DNA of 64,000 nt from Tuctoria greenei (lineage: Eukaryota; Streptophyta; Magnoliopsida; Poales; Poaceae), in NCBI GenBank assembly GCA_036927565.1, contig JAYESD010000001.1, positions 273,555,560 to 273,619,559 on the forward strand. The letters run 5' to 3'. A program made the translations under genes and the position numbers. Shown in pieces: positions 46,468 through 57,318 of this stretch. The first letter of the stretch is position 1. Each line of letters begins with the position of its first letter. The notes beneath the pieces are model-generated. The model saw nothing but the letters and a program-made list of their open reading frames with translations. It had not been told where the DNA came from and made no database searches.

Positions 46468-46664
46468 CCATGAATAGGAGAAGGCATAACTCCCATAATC
46501 ACTTAAGAAGGGTGAAGTACCATAGCCACTTTTTGCAATACTAGGTAGAGTATTTTGTCGTGCACTTGGTACTTTCGAAAGGTAGAACATTGTAGCAACT
46601 CCTGATCATCAACCTAAAGTCTTGACTTTGCTCAGGACGAGCAAAGGATAAGCTTGGGGGAGTT
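46468..46664 (+). other. 3' end of element I internal region with polypurine tract
   Basis: Matches 33370-33564 of element II. AGCTTGGGGGAG at 46651-46662 is the polypurine tract next to the LTR at 46665. About 110 bases that should precede it were lost in the deletion at the Sirevirus left end. Confidence 0.8.
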
Positions 46665-48268
46665 TGTTGATGGCTATTATATACCAATTTTAGCCGTCAA
46701 TATAACTCAATTATGTGAAGGATTGATCATTTCTTGCACACATCACCTTTCTACTTGACCTATTTCCACTTGTACTTGGAGAAATATGTGTATGCAGATA
46801 TTTATACAAGAATTGAGGAAAAGTATGGGGAGCAATCCTACAAAATATCATCCCAGCCAATCAGGCGACGACACGTGGCACCACATGGATCAAATGACCA
46901 ACAAACAGAAGTATCCGAGGCCATCCAACGGTGTAGCACCAATATCAGTCAATGGGACCCACCTGGCAGCCACCTGGAGGAAGTACGGGCCGTTTGGAGC
47001 CCTGACCAGGTCGGCCGAACTGGTCCTGGCGCCAAACGCGGTCAACTTCCACGTGTTGGCTCCTCCCGGCTCCCTGGAGTCAATGACGACTGATTCGCAC
47101 ACTTTTGGTGGTGTGGACCGACCTCAACACTAGTATAAATAGGACCCCATACCCCTCACTTCAACACACACCACTTGGGCATCATTCTATTGTATACACT
47201 ATCTTCCATAGTCCTTAGAAAAGTTAGGATGTAGAGAGGAGAGCCTCTAGTCCCAAGTACAAATTGGGAAAGGAGTAGAAGGAGTCTCTCTTCCCAATTC
47301 CACATCGGGAAAGGTATGTCTCCTGTATTCCTTCTTGTATTTGTGACTTTGTGCTCAATAAAGATATTATCTTTAGTCTTCTTTTATACGTATACTTGGA
47401 CAAAGCATTTCTTGTTTGATTGTGGAGTCCATGTAAGTGGAAGTTATAGTCTTTATGATTGTACTCTCATGATCACATCTTATGATCATAAACACTATAG
47501 ACTCCCACTATAGTCTATGTAGTTATGATATGATTATGTTAATATGAACAACTATGCTATGCAATCAACATTGTTTCAATGATGATTTAGTTCATTGCCT
47601 TAGGATGGCTTGTGATGCAGCTCTTAAGGTATTTGCTTAGTATGCTAGCATGGTGCTAGGGTATTTAAGTAGCGTTGGATGTCTCGTAGACCCACGGATT
47701 GAAGAGGTAGGCAGTAGGTGGTGACAGCCCTATCTGTCCTTTGTAATCCTCCACGTTCGGCTATGCCATAGGCTCTTGGCGGGAGTTGCCCTAGTATTGC
47801 TAGGGGTAAGCCCGTGCCCGATGTGTTGAATAGCATTGCAAGGAATTCATCATTGACATGACCATTAGTATCTACCTTAGGCTATGTATATGTATTAGGA
47901 GCATTGTAGGAGCAACTCTCTAACTCTTAATCCAATCTCCCTCTAGGACCCATTTACCCTTTAGAATAGATTGCCTAGGTGTGTGTCACACTACCCCTAT
48001 TATCAACTTACCCCCTGTCTGGATAATTGATTAGTATCCCATAGCTTGACCATAAGAGTAGTATATACTTTACTCCATTGCCTTCCTTTAAGATAAATAC
48101 GATACCCTTGGGAATACTAATGGGTGAAATGCTACAACGGTATCTTCCGTGCGCTTGCGGATCTCATCTCTTTATCGGATATGATCTGTGGTGTTAAGAA
48201 ATACCAACAAGCATTTCTGGCGCCGTTGCCGAGGATGATTTGTTAGTATATCTTAGGAGTCGTCAACA
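46665..48268 (+). repeat. 3' LTR of element I
   Basis: Begins TGTTGATGG and ends GTCAACA, followed by GGGAG at 48269-48273. It has TATAAATA at 47134-47141 and one primer-binding-site-like module at 48218-48234, exactly 59 bp before where a true site would start. It is complete where the left LTR has a 346-bp deletion. Confidence 0.9.
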
Positions 48269-48400
48269 GGGAGACAGGCTTTTTACAAAAGAGGGCAACG
48301 ACTTGCTTCCGAATGATGAGGGAGGCAGGGTGTACAGGCTTAGTGTTCGGGACCAAGCCAAGCTGATTGCACACTCTGGACCTGACCCTCCCAGATCTCG
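48269..48400 (+). pseudogene. Right half of an interrupted exon-like host sequence
   Basis: After the GGGAG duplication, an open stretch with coding-like composition encodes GDRLFTKEGNDLLPNDEGGR followed by VYRLSVRDQAKLIAHSGPDP, and ends at a possible 5' splice site (TCG/GTTGTC at 48400/48401). With 153-167 it would form a 142-base exon after an AG acceptor. I do not recognise the protein. The rest of any gene is missing: sequence to the right changes to Tat element within about 80 bases. It may be a gene remnant, a captured gene fragment or chance. Confidence 0.35.
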
Positions 48401-48480
48401 GTTGTCCTTAATGCTGCTCCTAGGTCCTATGAAAACCTTTACACTATCCTACTAAGCTTAATATTTACAATAGGGGTGCC
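48401..48480. other. Short unassigned stretch
   Basis: Intron-like or flank sequence between the exon-like stretch and the truncated Tat element. The exact border with the Tat element cannot be placed by eye. Confidence 0.3.
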
Positions 48481-48795
48481 TAAAGCTCCAAGGATAGATG
48501 TGATGGTTGCGGGGCAACCTTGCTGTCAACAGCTACTAGAGGGGCGATGAACGAGCATCCATACTTCCTGCCTTGACCGCCCGCCTTGCGAGAGGTCTGA
48601 GTAGAGCCAGGATGAAGCTTGGTAGCTTTGACAGGGGTGTCAGTGCTGCAGTCAGAGCGCAGTGGGTGCTTCACGCTGACGTGATCTCGACGGAGGCTCA
48701 CTTGATCTAGCGCTACCTGAGACTGGTGTCAGGTCTGGTGAGAGGGCTTGGAGCTGCTCCAGGCTAATACCGCAGCGGTGCAGTCTCTGCAGATC

Positions 48796-49127
48796 CTAAG
48801 GACGTCGGGGGGGGGGGGGGGGGGTTGTCATCTTTAGGATGAGGTAGCCGTAGTGGGCTACAACCATGAATTGGTATAGGGCGGGCCTACCAATGATGGC
48901 GCTGAAGGGGAGGCTGACATCGGCAACGTCGAAGAGGATGCTCTCCGTCCTGTAGTTGTCAGGTGTCCCGAAGGTCACCCTGAGATGGATGTTGCCGTAT
49001 GGGATGATGCTCTTGGTCCCACCCTCAAGAATGGGATCGAGGGGGTGAGCCTGGACACCGGGATCTACAGCTGCTCGAAGGCTGCGCGGCTGAGGAGGTT
49101 GAGGTCGGCCCCAACATCTATCAAGAC
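48796..49127 (-). pseudogene. pro: Tat-type protease region
   Basis: Minus strand. The active-site block reads VLIDVGADLNLLS (Asp retained), then VTFGTPDNYRTESILFDVAD and IIGRPALYQFMVVAHYGYLI, matching the same order at 62400-62580 in the second Tat element. A stop separates it from the upstream part at 49128. The C-terminal side runs into a Pro-coding stretch made by the 18-base G run. Confidence 0.78.
48807..48824 (+). repeat. 18-base G run
   Basis: Eighteen consecutive G on the plus strand (C on the minus, coding sense). Length in such runs is unreliable in sequencing and replication. Confidence 0.85.
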
Positions 49128-51120
49128 TTAGTGGAGCTTAACGTTGGCAATGGTAGGGGCAACGAGAAGAGGTAGAACCCCTGCCCCTGCCATGTTCTTG
49201 GGGCAGTCAGAGGCGTTGAAGTTGATTGGCGTCTCCTTCCACCAGTGGTACCATGCCGGAGTGAGGGCAGGGGCTATTGAAGCCACTGCACGACAGAGTG
49301 TCTTGAACACGTTCCAGGACGCGGGATCCCAAGACCCTCCAAAGATGACGTGGAGTGTCTTGCGACACGCATGGTCGCTACTAGCGTCAGAGTCCTCATC
49401 TTGGTGGACCACTTTGACGGCCCACTCTTGCTTCTGGTACTCCATCTCCTCATCATTGTCGACCTTGGGGTCGACCTTTTGCTTGCCCTCCTGCTGGATG
49501 AAGGGGGCGCCGTCCTGGCACTGCTTCGCCCGCTCTTGGTAGCATTCAGTGCATCTCTTGATCTCCCGACATTTGCTCGCGGTGTGGTCACACGTCTTGT
49601 AAACCGGGCATGGCTCGGCGCCGTCGTAAGTAGCAGGTGGCTGACGTGGGCGCTTGTCAGAGTGTGGGACTTTCCCCCTCCGGTTGCCGCTGCTGCGGCA
49701 ACGGGAGACCCATGCAGCGGCTTGTTCTAGCCGCCGCCCCGGTTCTTCTTCTTGCCGCTACCCGGGGTAACGACACTGTTGCCGGTCTGGCCGACTCCGC
49801 CCATCTCAGGGGAAGTCTGGGTGTTCCAGTCATGGCCCTCGGCCGCGTGGGCACACTGGTCGGCGATGGAGAAGAGCTTGAAGACATCTTGCACGTTGTG
49901 CGTGGCTAGCTTCTCGAGCATCTTTCGGTCACGCACTCCCTGCTGGAACACTACTATGACAGAAGCATTCAGGATGTTGGGGATGGAGTTGCGTACCTGG
50001 GAGAAGCGCTGGATGAATGAACTCAGCGTCTCCTTGGGTTGTTGGTGCACGGTGTGGAGGTCGAGCTCGGTGTCGGTTTGCGTGTAGGAGCTACGGAAGT
50101 TCACTGTGAACTGTCAGCAAAGCTCATCCCAAGAGGTTATGGACCCCTCGGGCAGGTTCATTAGCCATGACCGGGCTGAACCGACTAGGGCGACAAGGAA
50201 GTAGTTCGCCTAGACCGGCTCATCTGCTCCTGCAGCTAGGAGCGTCGTGGTGTAGATTTGCAGGAACTCTGCAGGGTTGACACTCCCATCGAACCTTTCA
50301 CATGCAGGTGTGGCCAGAACTTGCACGGCCACGTCGCCAATTGGAGGTATGGCGCCAAGGCCATGCACCCTCCGACGGGCTTCACCGAAGAGGCATACGG
50401 GACAACATACGCCAGGGGTTTTTGTTGCGCCATGTGTGGCCACTGCGGGACCTGCTGCTGTGGCAAGTACTACTACGCTACCTGGTGCACAAGGCAGTGC
50501 AGGGGTGCAGTCGAACTAACGTAGTCTTTGTTCAATAGCAGCGGTGGAGGGTTTACCTGAGGTGCTCCTCGGATGGAGGACTCCTCCTGTTCAGGCCCTC
50601 GAGGCCCGTACTCGGCGTCGAGGTTGCGCCGTCTCTCCTGTTGCTGCTTGATGATGACGCAACCATCTAACTAAGCTTGACGGCGGTCAAGCTCAGCCCT
50701 CAGGTCCTCCGTGGGGATCTTGCCAGCGCTGGTCGGCCCGGTAGATCTGGAGTGGGCAGTGTGACGGTCGATGGACGGCGTGTGCGACAGCGTCACGTGA
50801 CGCCTCCCTCTGTTGGGAGAGTTGATGGCCGCAACGACGAGGTGGTAGATGTCTTGGACCCACTGCTAACTCTCTCCCTGAGAAGCGTTTAGCAACGGTG
50901 GGTGGTGGAGAAGGGCTCTGGCCGCTGCCCGAGCGCTCTCTGGGCTTGCCGTTGGTGGTGCCGGAGGATCCGACTGGGCCGGGATGTGTCCTGATGTCCC
51001 ATCCATGCCAGCTGTACCCGCACGGGGGCATGATGGACCAGAGAGCGCCACCCGAGCGACTGATCTGGTCACCGGACGACGGCCGCGGAAACCGCCATCC
51101 ACAAGTCTGATGAACACCAT
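49128..51120 (-). pseudogene. gag: Tat-type gag
   Basis: Minus strand, read from near 51120 toward 49128. Recognisable pieces include FDGSVNPAEFLQIYTTTLLA (50210-50330), TELDLHTVHQQPKETLSSFI and IQRFSQVRNSIPNILNASVI (49900-50080), VRDRKMLEKLATHNVQDVFK, then a zinc-binding-type region and DASDCPKNMAGAGVL-like sequence near 49190. The pieces lie in several frames with many stops. Relatives process this product into capsid and nucleocapsid. It is the closest relative of the gag at 60504-62345 in this window. Confidence 0.8.
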
Positions 51121-51158
51121 GATGGTGAAAGTTCTACCACTTTTTTGAGGGAAAAAGC

Positions 51159-51176
51159 CCCTACCTGGCGCGCCAA
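51159..51176 (-). other. Primer-binding site of the minus-strand Tat element
   Basis: Minus strand TTTGGCGCGCCAGGTAGG, two bases inside the LTR end; contains the palindrome GGCGCGCC and resembles the site type common in grass Tat elements. Confidence 0.75.
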
Positions 51177-51177
51177 A

Positions 51178-52326
51178 TGTCGAAGTGTTAATGCGAAACT
51201 TCCCCCAGATTTGCTAAGGAGCAGCTCGCGGAGGTTCTTGTTCAGCGGGGCTTAGGCCTCAATCACGTGTTCTAGCGGAAGAGAGTATGACACGGTGGTT
51301 TTTACGTGGTTCCGGCCGCAAGGAGCCTAACACCCTACTCCACGGTGGATGGTATTGCTAGTATGTGTGTATGCGTGTGTGATGTGGGTTTGGGGATTTT
51401 TTGGTATCCTTTGTAACGGTGGCGGTCCGGGCCTTTTATAGCTAAGGCCGGACGCCTTACAAGTGGGGCTCGTGGCCCAATAGGTGGTCCTAGGGCGATC
51501 TTATCCTAAAGATCTAAGGCTTATCACATAAGCTTGCTCTGACTATGGACTTGAAGACTCACCGTCTTGCCGCCTGAGTCGTCAGTAGCACATGCCCCGT
51601 TGCAGACAATGGCAGGAGATATCCTGTCCAACTGTCTCTATCACCATAAGCTACCCACTTGGCGGAGTGGGATAGGTCTGCGGCGTCTTAACTGCGATAC
51701 GATTGGTCGTAGCGATACCTGACATTAGGCGTGCGCCACGCCATGCGTCTGGAGAAGCCGCGTACCTTCAATCCTTGACAGGGACAAGGCGCACCGTCCT
51801 CTTAACTCCCGCGTCCCTCTATCTAGGGCAAGTGGTTGGACCACGTGACAGCTCGGGAGCTCATCTCTACGGAGGAGGTCAGGTCCCGTCTTGCGGACCA
51901 CGTGGCAGCTCAGGAGCTCAACTCCGTAGACGGGGTCAGGTCTCGTCTTGCGGTCCACGTGGCAGCTCGGAAGCTCACCTACGCGGAGGAGGTTAGGTCC
52001 CTCCTTGTGGGACACGTGGCAGCGCTGAAGCTCGCCTATAAGGGAGGTGGCCTATCTGATGCCTCGGGCCACGTGGCAGCTCCAGAGTCTTGTCTCGTGG
52101 GGGAGAGGGATCCTTCCCGGCTAGACACGTGGCTGCTTGGGAGCTCGTCTTCGAGGGGATCTAAACTCTTCCCCAGGGTCTCTTGTAGGTACCCCGGATC
52201 CCGTATCTGAGGTCGACGGGTTTGGGTCGAACACGTGGCACCCTTGGACCCTCCCTCTGCGGAAGGCGAGGTACCTAGGCGGCTCTAGCTTGTGCACGAT
52301 GGTACCCGGTATGCCGGGTACCGACA
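51178..52326 (-). repeat. 5' LTR of the minus-strand Tat element
   Basis: Minus strand TGTCGGTACCCGGCATACC (52326) to CACTTCGACA (51178), 1149 bp. It starts with an inverted repeat of GGTACCCGG type, and U5 has the CCGTGGAGTAGGGTG block also seen in the LTR at 59522-60394. U3 holds the 57-bp minisatellite. Confidence 0.8.
51841..52240. repeat. 57-bp minisatellite with G-box cores
   Basis: CCACGTGG or close variants start at 51841, 51898, 51955, 52012 and 52069 (57 bp apart each), then 52125 and 52231. Flanking CAGCTCGGGAGCTC-like blocks repeat with them. CACGTG is the plant G-box core bound by bZIP and bHLH factors. Because 57 is a multiple of three the repeat stays open in frame, which is not evidence for a protein. 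Confidence 0.88.
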
Positions 52327-53282
52327 ATTGTCATATTAATTCAAAAGGGAAGTGAGGTCATGGAGGCCAAATGAAGAACTTTTATGTTTACAAATTTGTT
52401 GAACCTGCCTTAATCCCTCGGTTGGGTGCTTATATGTGTTTGTGGGATGGGTATATCGGATCCTATGGTTGTTTGAAGATATCTGTCCAATTATTTGTCT
52501 TTGAAAACGTAGGTCGGTATGTAGGGAATTTTTACCATATTTTTAGGAAGGGAAAACAGGACCAATAGTGGAGAATTGCAATTGAACAAAATATAAAGGG
52601 AAATCGGGCTGATCTTGTTCATAATCACATTTAAGGTCTAGCATAAACCTAAGGCTTCAACTTGTCAAATTCTTGAGTGTCTCTTTTAACCAATTGATTA
52701 CGATTAGGTATTTGTTGATAATGCATGATGAATTATTATGCCGATCCTACATGCCTCACAAATGAAAACCTAAACCAGATCTTCACTGGCATACGTATAC
52801 TTGGTGGGACTAAATCGATCACTCGCACACCGCTTTCTGCTCGTAGTACTAATCACATTTAGTGTACCTGCATAAGAGGGACCATATCAGCGGAATATTC
52901 ACCACAACTCCTAAAAATCTACTAAACATATCAAAAACATTACATAAACTCATAGGCGGATGAAGACTCAAAAACAATCCATAAAACAATATTCACAAAC
53001 AATAAAATAAATCACACTGACAACCTAGTAAAACTAAAAAAGAGCACCAACAACAAAATAAGTCAAACACTGAAAATGCACTCCATCAACCAACCTAATT
53101 TACCTACCTACTTCAATCATATCCATAGTTGCAAGTATAAAACACTATTAGTTTTGCCACCCGCCATATTAACTAATAACATACTTATATGGACTTCAAT
53201 ACTAATTCTCACTGTGAACGAGTTTTCAAAAATAAGTCACATTTTAATATGCAAATACCCAATCGGTCCTGATACCACGCTA
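52327..53282. other. AT-rich intergenic DNA
   Basis: No gene, tRNA or clear repeat is recognisable. It follows the Tat LTR directly and may be the original insertion target. Confidence 0.5.
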
Positions 53283-54480
53283 TGATGGCCGACCGCTCGG
53301 AAGCCACCAACACGTACACCTCAGGACCTTTCTTGGGTTGGTGCCACGCGCTGCGGCACCACATTGCATATTACAAAGTGGCATAGCTTGAAAATACACA
53401 AACATGTTCATTATGGAATGTTAATGTGAGATTTGGTAAAATAAACATAAGCAGAGGAAAACACGATTAATACATTATTACAACTCCCAACGGACATATA
53501 ATGCAAAAGTGAAGTACTTAGCCCACAAGCACTTCACACTAGCTCCACACAACAATCAGCCGCGGCATATTCAATTGTTGTACTATTAGTACCTGAAAAA
53601 AGATTAATCAACAAGCTATGAGTCCTAATGACCCAGAAAGATTTACCTGACAAAATAAAACACTAGACACCTATCCAACATGCAAGGGTACATCCACATA
53701 ATAGGAGGTTGATTTGCATGAAAAGCACTAAGTGTGGGTTCTTAATTTAATATTTTAGCAACAACTTATTGATTTACGGAAATATAAACTTTAGTTAGCA
53801 CGGTGTCTAAACATACAAGGTTGCAAAACAATAATTTAAAATACGAGTAGCTGATCACATTTCATAATATGACAAATTCTTACTTTGTGTCGACTCAGTG
53901 AACAAGCGAACTCATTTTAACCGCGAGTGAACGGTGATTCGAACCGATTTTTAACCCTGCAGAGAGAAACCTTAGTGCACGCCACGTACGCAAGTTCAGA
54001 AGTGGTGTACGACACACTTCACTCCATGTCATACGCGACAACCTTTCCCAATCCACCCAAGCTGAAAGAACAGCTACCGTCCCAAACAGTTGGTCTGCTA
54101 CGTGAGAGGTACGTTACTCACTAGAGGATTTACACCCAAGTTGTCCTCCTCAGCACTAATGGGGACGGTGGCAAAGACGTTGGACTTAAGTGTTATGGTA
54201 TATCAGTTTACTAGGTCCCATAAACTAGCATGCACATGGTACTTTTCAATACCTTCCCAAGGGGCCGACTACGACGCGGTCCTTAATCGACACGAGCAGT
54301 CCTATGCACACAAGACTACGCCTTGTTGCTTCCTACCCACCTACCCGGTCTTCAATTCCATCATGTGTGATCCATGTTTTCCATTTATTTCCCACTTTTC
54401 CCAAAACTTACAATCTCGCGAGCGGATTCGAACCACTCGACTTCTACCGATCATCTATAATTAGCAAGCATCTAATTACG
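53267..54480 (-). repeat. Possible LTR remnant with tRNA-Met-type site
   Basis: On the minus strand TGGTATCAGGACCGATTGGG lies just inside a sequence whose plus-strand start is TGATGGCC (53282). The following 1.2 kb has the composition of an LTR, with no ORF of note, and no second copy is in the window. This is a weak call; the far end is not defined. Confidence 0.3.
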
Positions 54481-54574
54481 TAGGTGATGACTCTTTTCCC
54501 TTGCCCCAAAAGGTTCTTTGGCTATGCAAGTGGAGTTTTCAACCAAATCATAGACCTAATGCACATAAAACAAT

Positions 54575-55818
54575 ATGGGGCAATTGTGTTTTGACCACAA
54601 TTTTAGAGGCCAATTGTGATCTAAACCCTGATTTTTAAATTTTGTGTATTAGCCACAAATTTTTTTCACCCAAGCACTAGATTACCATAAGTCCGTTAAG
54701 TGCTTCTAACGGTGTTAACTTTGATGTGAAAAGACAAATATATCCTTTGTGATTTTACCACATTTTTTATTTTATTATTGTGTATATACCATAATTTTGA
54801 ATTAAAAAGTCCAAAAGTTCAGCAGCAACATATCTGAATAAATTCTTATTTTAAAAAAAAAACTTGAAAAATTGAACATAATTTTGACAATAATTGAACA
54901 ACATTTTAGATATCTCTCACGTAATTTGACAGATAAATCATATGCAACATAATATCACAATGCACGTAGTATCTCTACATAGAAGAGAAGAAAACAAGAC
55001 ATTTCTTCTGCCTGCAAACAGGAGAGAAGGAAAACAAGGCATGCCTTTCTAGTCGGAGAGACCAGCACCAAACCACCATTCCGTTCATTCAGCCTCTCAG
55101 CCAGCGAGTCGATGGATTCAGCTTTTAGGTCAGAGGCTGATGGAATTGCGTCTGCTCCCATATGTACTGCTTCATTTGATTCTCTTCAAGCTCAGAATAG
55201 GCAGATCTGGAATAGGGGCGACGAGGGATCGTTGCCTGCCGCGCTCGCCTTGGTGCAAGCCCGCCGCTGCGCCTTGTCTGCTTCCGCACCGCGCTCGCCT
55301 TGGTGCAAGCCCACCGCTGCGCCTTGCCTGCTTCCGCACCGCGCTCAGTCACCTCCGCGCTGCACCCCGCGCCAGCCTCCACGCGCCACGCTCGCCTCCG
55401 CACACTGCGCCCACCTCTGTGTTGCGTCCTGCACCGCACCCAACACCCACCTCCACGCCGAGCCTGACGGCTGCCACGCCGCACCTAGCACCTGCCTCCG
55501 CACTGACCCCAACAGCCGCCGCGCTGCAGCCCGCTGGTCGCCGCTCTCCTAGGTTCCGCACCGCCTATTGGAAGAATTATACAGATCGGTCCCCTGCCTC
55601 TGCAATCGGGTGGAAAGAAAGTACCGAAGGGTATTCTGATCATATTCTAGTTTCTTACGAATTTTTTCTTTTTTCTATCCAGATTATTCAACAGAGTAAC
55701 GGATTGTGGTAAACGGCGGGTTGAGAGAAAAAATTTGTGGCTAAAATACAAAATTTGAAAATCAGGGTTTAGATCACAATTAGCTTCGAAAACTATGGTT
55801 GAAACACAACTGTTCCAT
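54575..55818. mobile_element. Pack-MULE-like element with long inverted repeats
   Basis: Imperfect terminal inverted repeats of about 95-125 bp: 54575-54700 against 55695-55818. Both contain the same CAATTGTGATCTAAACCCTG block and the AGCCACAAATTT block. AT-rich arms enclose a GC-rich core at 55100-55560. Long terminal repeats around a GC-rich, gene-like core fit Mutator-like Pack-MULEs, common in grasses. No transposase is present and no convincing 9-bp target duplication is visible (an AT microsatellite follows the right end). Confidence 0.6.
55110..55560. other. GC-rich core of the MULE-like element
   Basis: Pro/Ala/Cys/Arg-rich reading frames are open on both strands because of base composition. 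A 50-bp unit starting GCGCTCGCCTTGG is repeated at 55241 and 55291, with a partial copy at 55341. This could be a captured exon fragment, but no protein family is recognised. Confidence 0.5.
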
Positions 55819-56010
55819 ATATATATATATATATTAGGGTCCATGACGTTGATTTTGCTCTAGGACCTTTCAAATCATAGAGCTGAATCTGATAGTATTT
55901 TTTTTTTGAAAAATGAGCTGGCTCTGGTAATACAAGCTAGCGATCAAATACATCATTGCTTCGTACACACCAGTCAGCAGGATGGACAAGTTTTTGGCCG
56001 CGTGTGCTTA

Positions 56011-56152
56011 GACCATCTGCACTAATATACTTTAAAACATGTTATTTCTTCTAAATCATATTTTATATACTCTATACTTTCATAGCGTGCATTCTGTAAA
56101 AAAATTTAATAATCTTTTCAGTAGGTTTTATAGCGCATTGATGCGGATGATC
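56011..56152. mobile_element. Tourist-like MITE
   Basis: 142 bp with imperfect terminal inverted repeats (GACCATCTGCACTAATATAC against GATCATCCGCATCAATGCGC) and a 3-bp TTA duplication at 56008-56010 and 56153-56155. The interior is AT-rich and non-coding. The TTA target suits PIF/Harbinger-derived Tourist MITEs. Confidence 0.65.
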
Positions 56153-56155
56153 TTA

Positions 56156-57195
56156 GTCTGGAGTCTGGTTGACAAATTTTGGCCTTCAATTCCAACACTG
56201 CTTGCCAGCTGCTTTCGGTGCAACATTGAGCTGAACCAAGACCAAGAAGCGCTGCTCGTGACCGTGAGTAGGGTGCCCTTTCCCAAACGATGTATTGTTG
56301 TCATCTGACTCTGAAAAAGTGAAAAGATACACATCCTATACGTGTACTATTATTGGCCATACCATCGATCATATACAACGTGCGGCCTTTTTCTTTCAAA
56401 ATGGCTACCAAGCCATTGCATCCACATTCCAGTGCAACAGTTGGATCATATCGATCACTTGGTTGGGAACCGAAGAATACTTGTTCCCGGCAACAGCCAA
56501 GGATCAGACAAGATGGATGGCTCGCAACTTGCCTTGCAGATGAGGAATGCGTTTGGACTGCCGGCCGAGCGCCCGTGACACATGACTCCAGAGAGGGACG
56601 GACCACGGGACCTGCTTGCAAAACGATTGCTGGGCGCATCTGGACGGCCACATGATTTGAAGTGTGTTCTTTCTCTTTCGAGCAAAATCCAAGCCTTTGA
56701 CCACTTAGGTGACGCCGTGGACCGTTCCTTGACATTGTTGTGTCTTGCACGCAACCCGCCCAGAACAGTGCTGTGCCATCTTATGCTTATCCTTATTGTC
56801 GGTCATGATCCGTGGGTTTACAGGCCCGAGCTAGGCTCGGTTTTCGAGTGACATGAAGTGCATATCTGTTGACGAAGTTAAATAAAGCTATATAATTTGT
56901 TTGGCAACATATATACGACCAAATTCCTTTTTTTTTCTTTCTTAAAGATACGTACTCCTTCTACTCTCGAATTGTTGTTGCTAATTTGAATTTAATTTTA
57001 AATTAGATTTATTGTCCTGACGTCAGCAGTGTGAGAACAGTGGGAGCTTGAAAACCTTCTTCAATTATCTCAAAACCTGTGTCTGATGCTGACAAGCTTG
57101 TCTGATGAACTTGGAAAGTCGTGGACTGCTCTCAGTAATAATAACGTCTCTAGAGTTCGTCCTACCGATCGAACGAAGCGCTGCGTTCTAGTCAT
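56156..57195 (+). other. Upstream region of the cystatin gene
   Basis: About 1 kb with no supported gene; short ORFs on both strands near 56295-56850 overlap one another and lack recognisable domains. Confidence 0.5.
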
Positions 57196-57235
57196 TGGTC
57201 ACACAGGGTTTGGCGTGGTCACACAGGGTTTGGCG
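57196..57235 (+). repeat. Direct 20-bp duplication in the cystatin promoter
   Basis: TGGTCACACAGGGTTTGGCG occurs twice head to tail (57196-57215 and 57216-57235), about 32 bp upstream of the TATA box. Confidence 0.9.
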
Positions 57236-57266
57236 GCGCGGCCTCCTCTTCGATGCGGATCTACAC

Positions 57267-57274
57267 TATATATA
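57267..57274 (+). promoter_or_regulatory. TATA box of the cystatin gene
   Basis: TATATATA in ACACTATATATACAGACC, which would place transcription start near 57300 and leave a leader of about 20 bases to ATG 57319. Confidence 0.75.
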
Positions 57275-57318
57275 CAGACCAGCCGCTTGCCTTCACTATA
57301 ACCATTGCACGGCAAGAA

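Larger units (their letters stand above)
168..48268 (+). mobile_element. Athila-like non-autonomous LTR element I (outermost)
   Basis: LTRs at 168-1424 and 46665-48268 start TGTTGA and end GTCAACA, and the element is bounded by the 5-bp duplication GGGAG (163-167 and 48269-48273). The primer-binding site matches the 3' end of plant tRNA-Asp, as in the Athila group. The internal region is 1425-6019 plus 46468-46664; everything between is later insertions. It holds a decayed gag, a decayed 3' ORF and a long 3' untranslated region, with no sign of reverse transcriptase, RNase H or integrase. The two LTRs resemble each other more than they resemble those of element II, which supports nesting rather than a tandem array. 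Confidence 0.85.
48480..52326 (-). mobile_element. Tat-type Ty3/gypsy element, 5' part only
   Basis: Minus strand: 5' LTR 52326-51178, primer-binding site at 51176-51159, then decayed gag and protease to about 48480. Reverse transcriptase, integrase and the 3' LTR are absent, so it is truncated on its 3' side. Its gag is clearly related to that of the element at 59522-64000, a second Tat-type insertion in the opposite orientation. Confidence 0.82.

Noticed and set aside
168..48268. Four related LTRs (168, 6020, 33565, 46665) read as a head-to-tail tandem array sharing LTRs
   Set aside because: The outer two and the inner two form separate sequence subgroups, element I has matching GGGAG duplications, and the left LTR of II interrupts the 3' untranslated region of I, which resumes near 46468. 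Nesting explains this better.
51703..52210. Open frames of 97-124 codons across the Tat LTR
   Set aside because: They arise because the 57-bp minisatellite is a multiple of three; no start context or domain supports a protein.
55112..55712. Overlapping GC-rich ORFs as a real gene
   Set aside because: Several frames and both strands are open at once, content is low-complexity and the stretch is the core of an inverted-repeat element.
57253..57318. Upstream in-frame ATG for cystatin
   Set aside because: It lies 5' of the TATA box and would put non-signal-like residues ahead of a good signal peptide.
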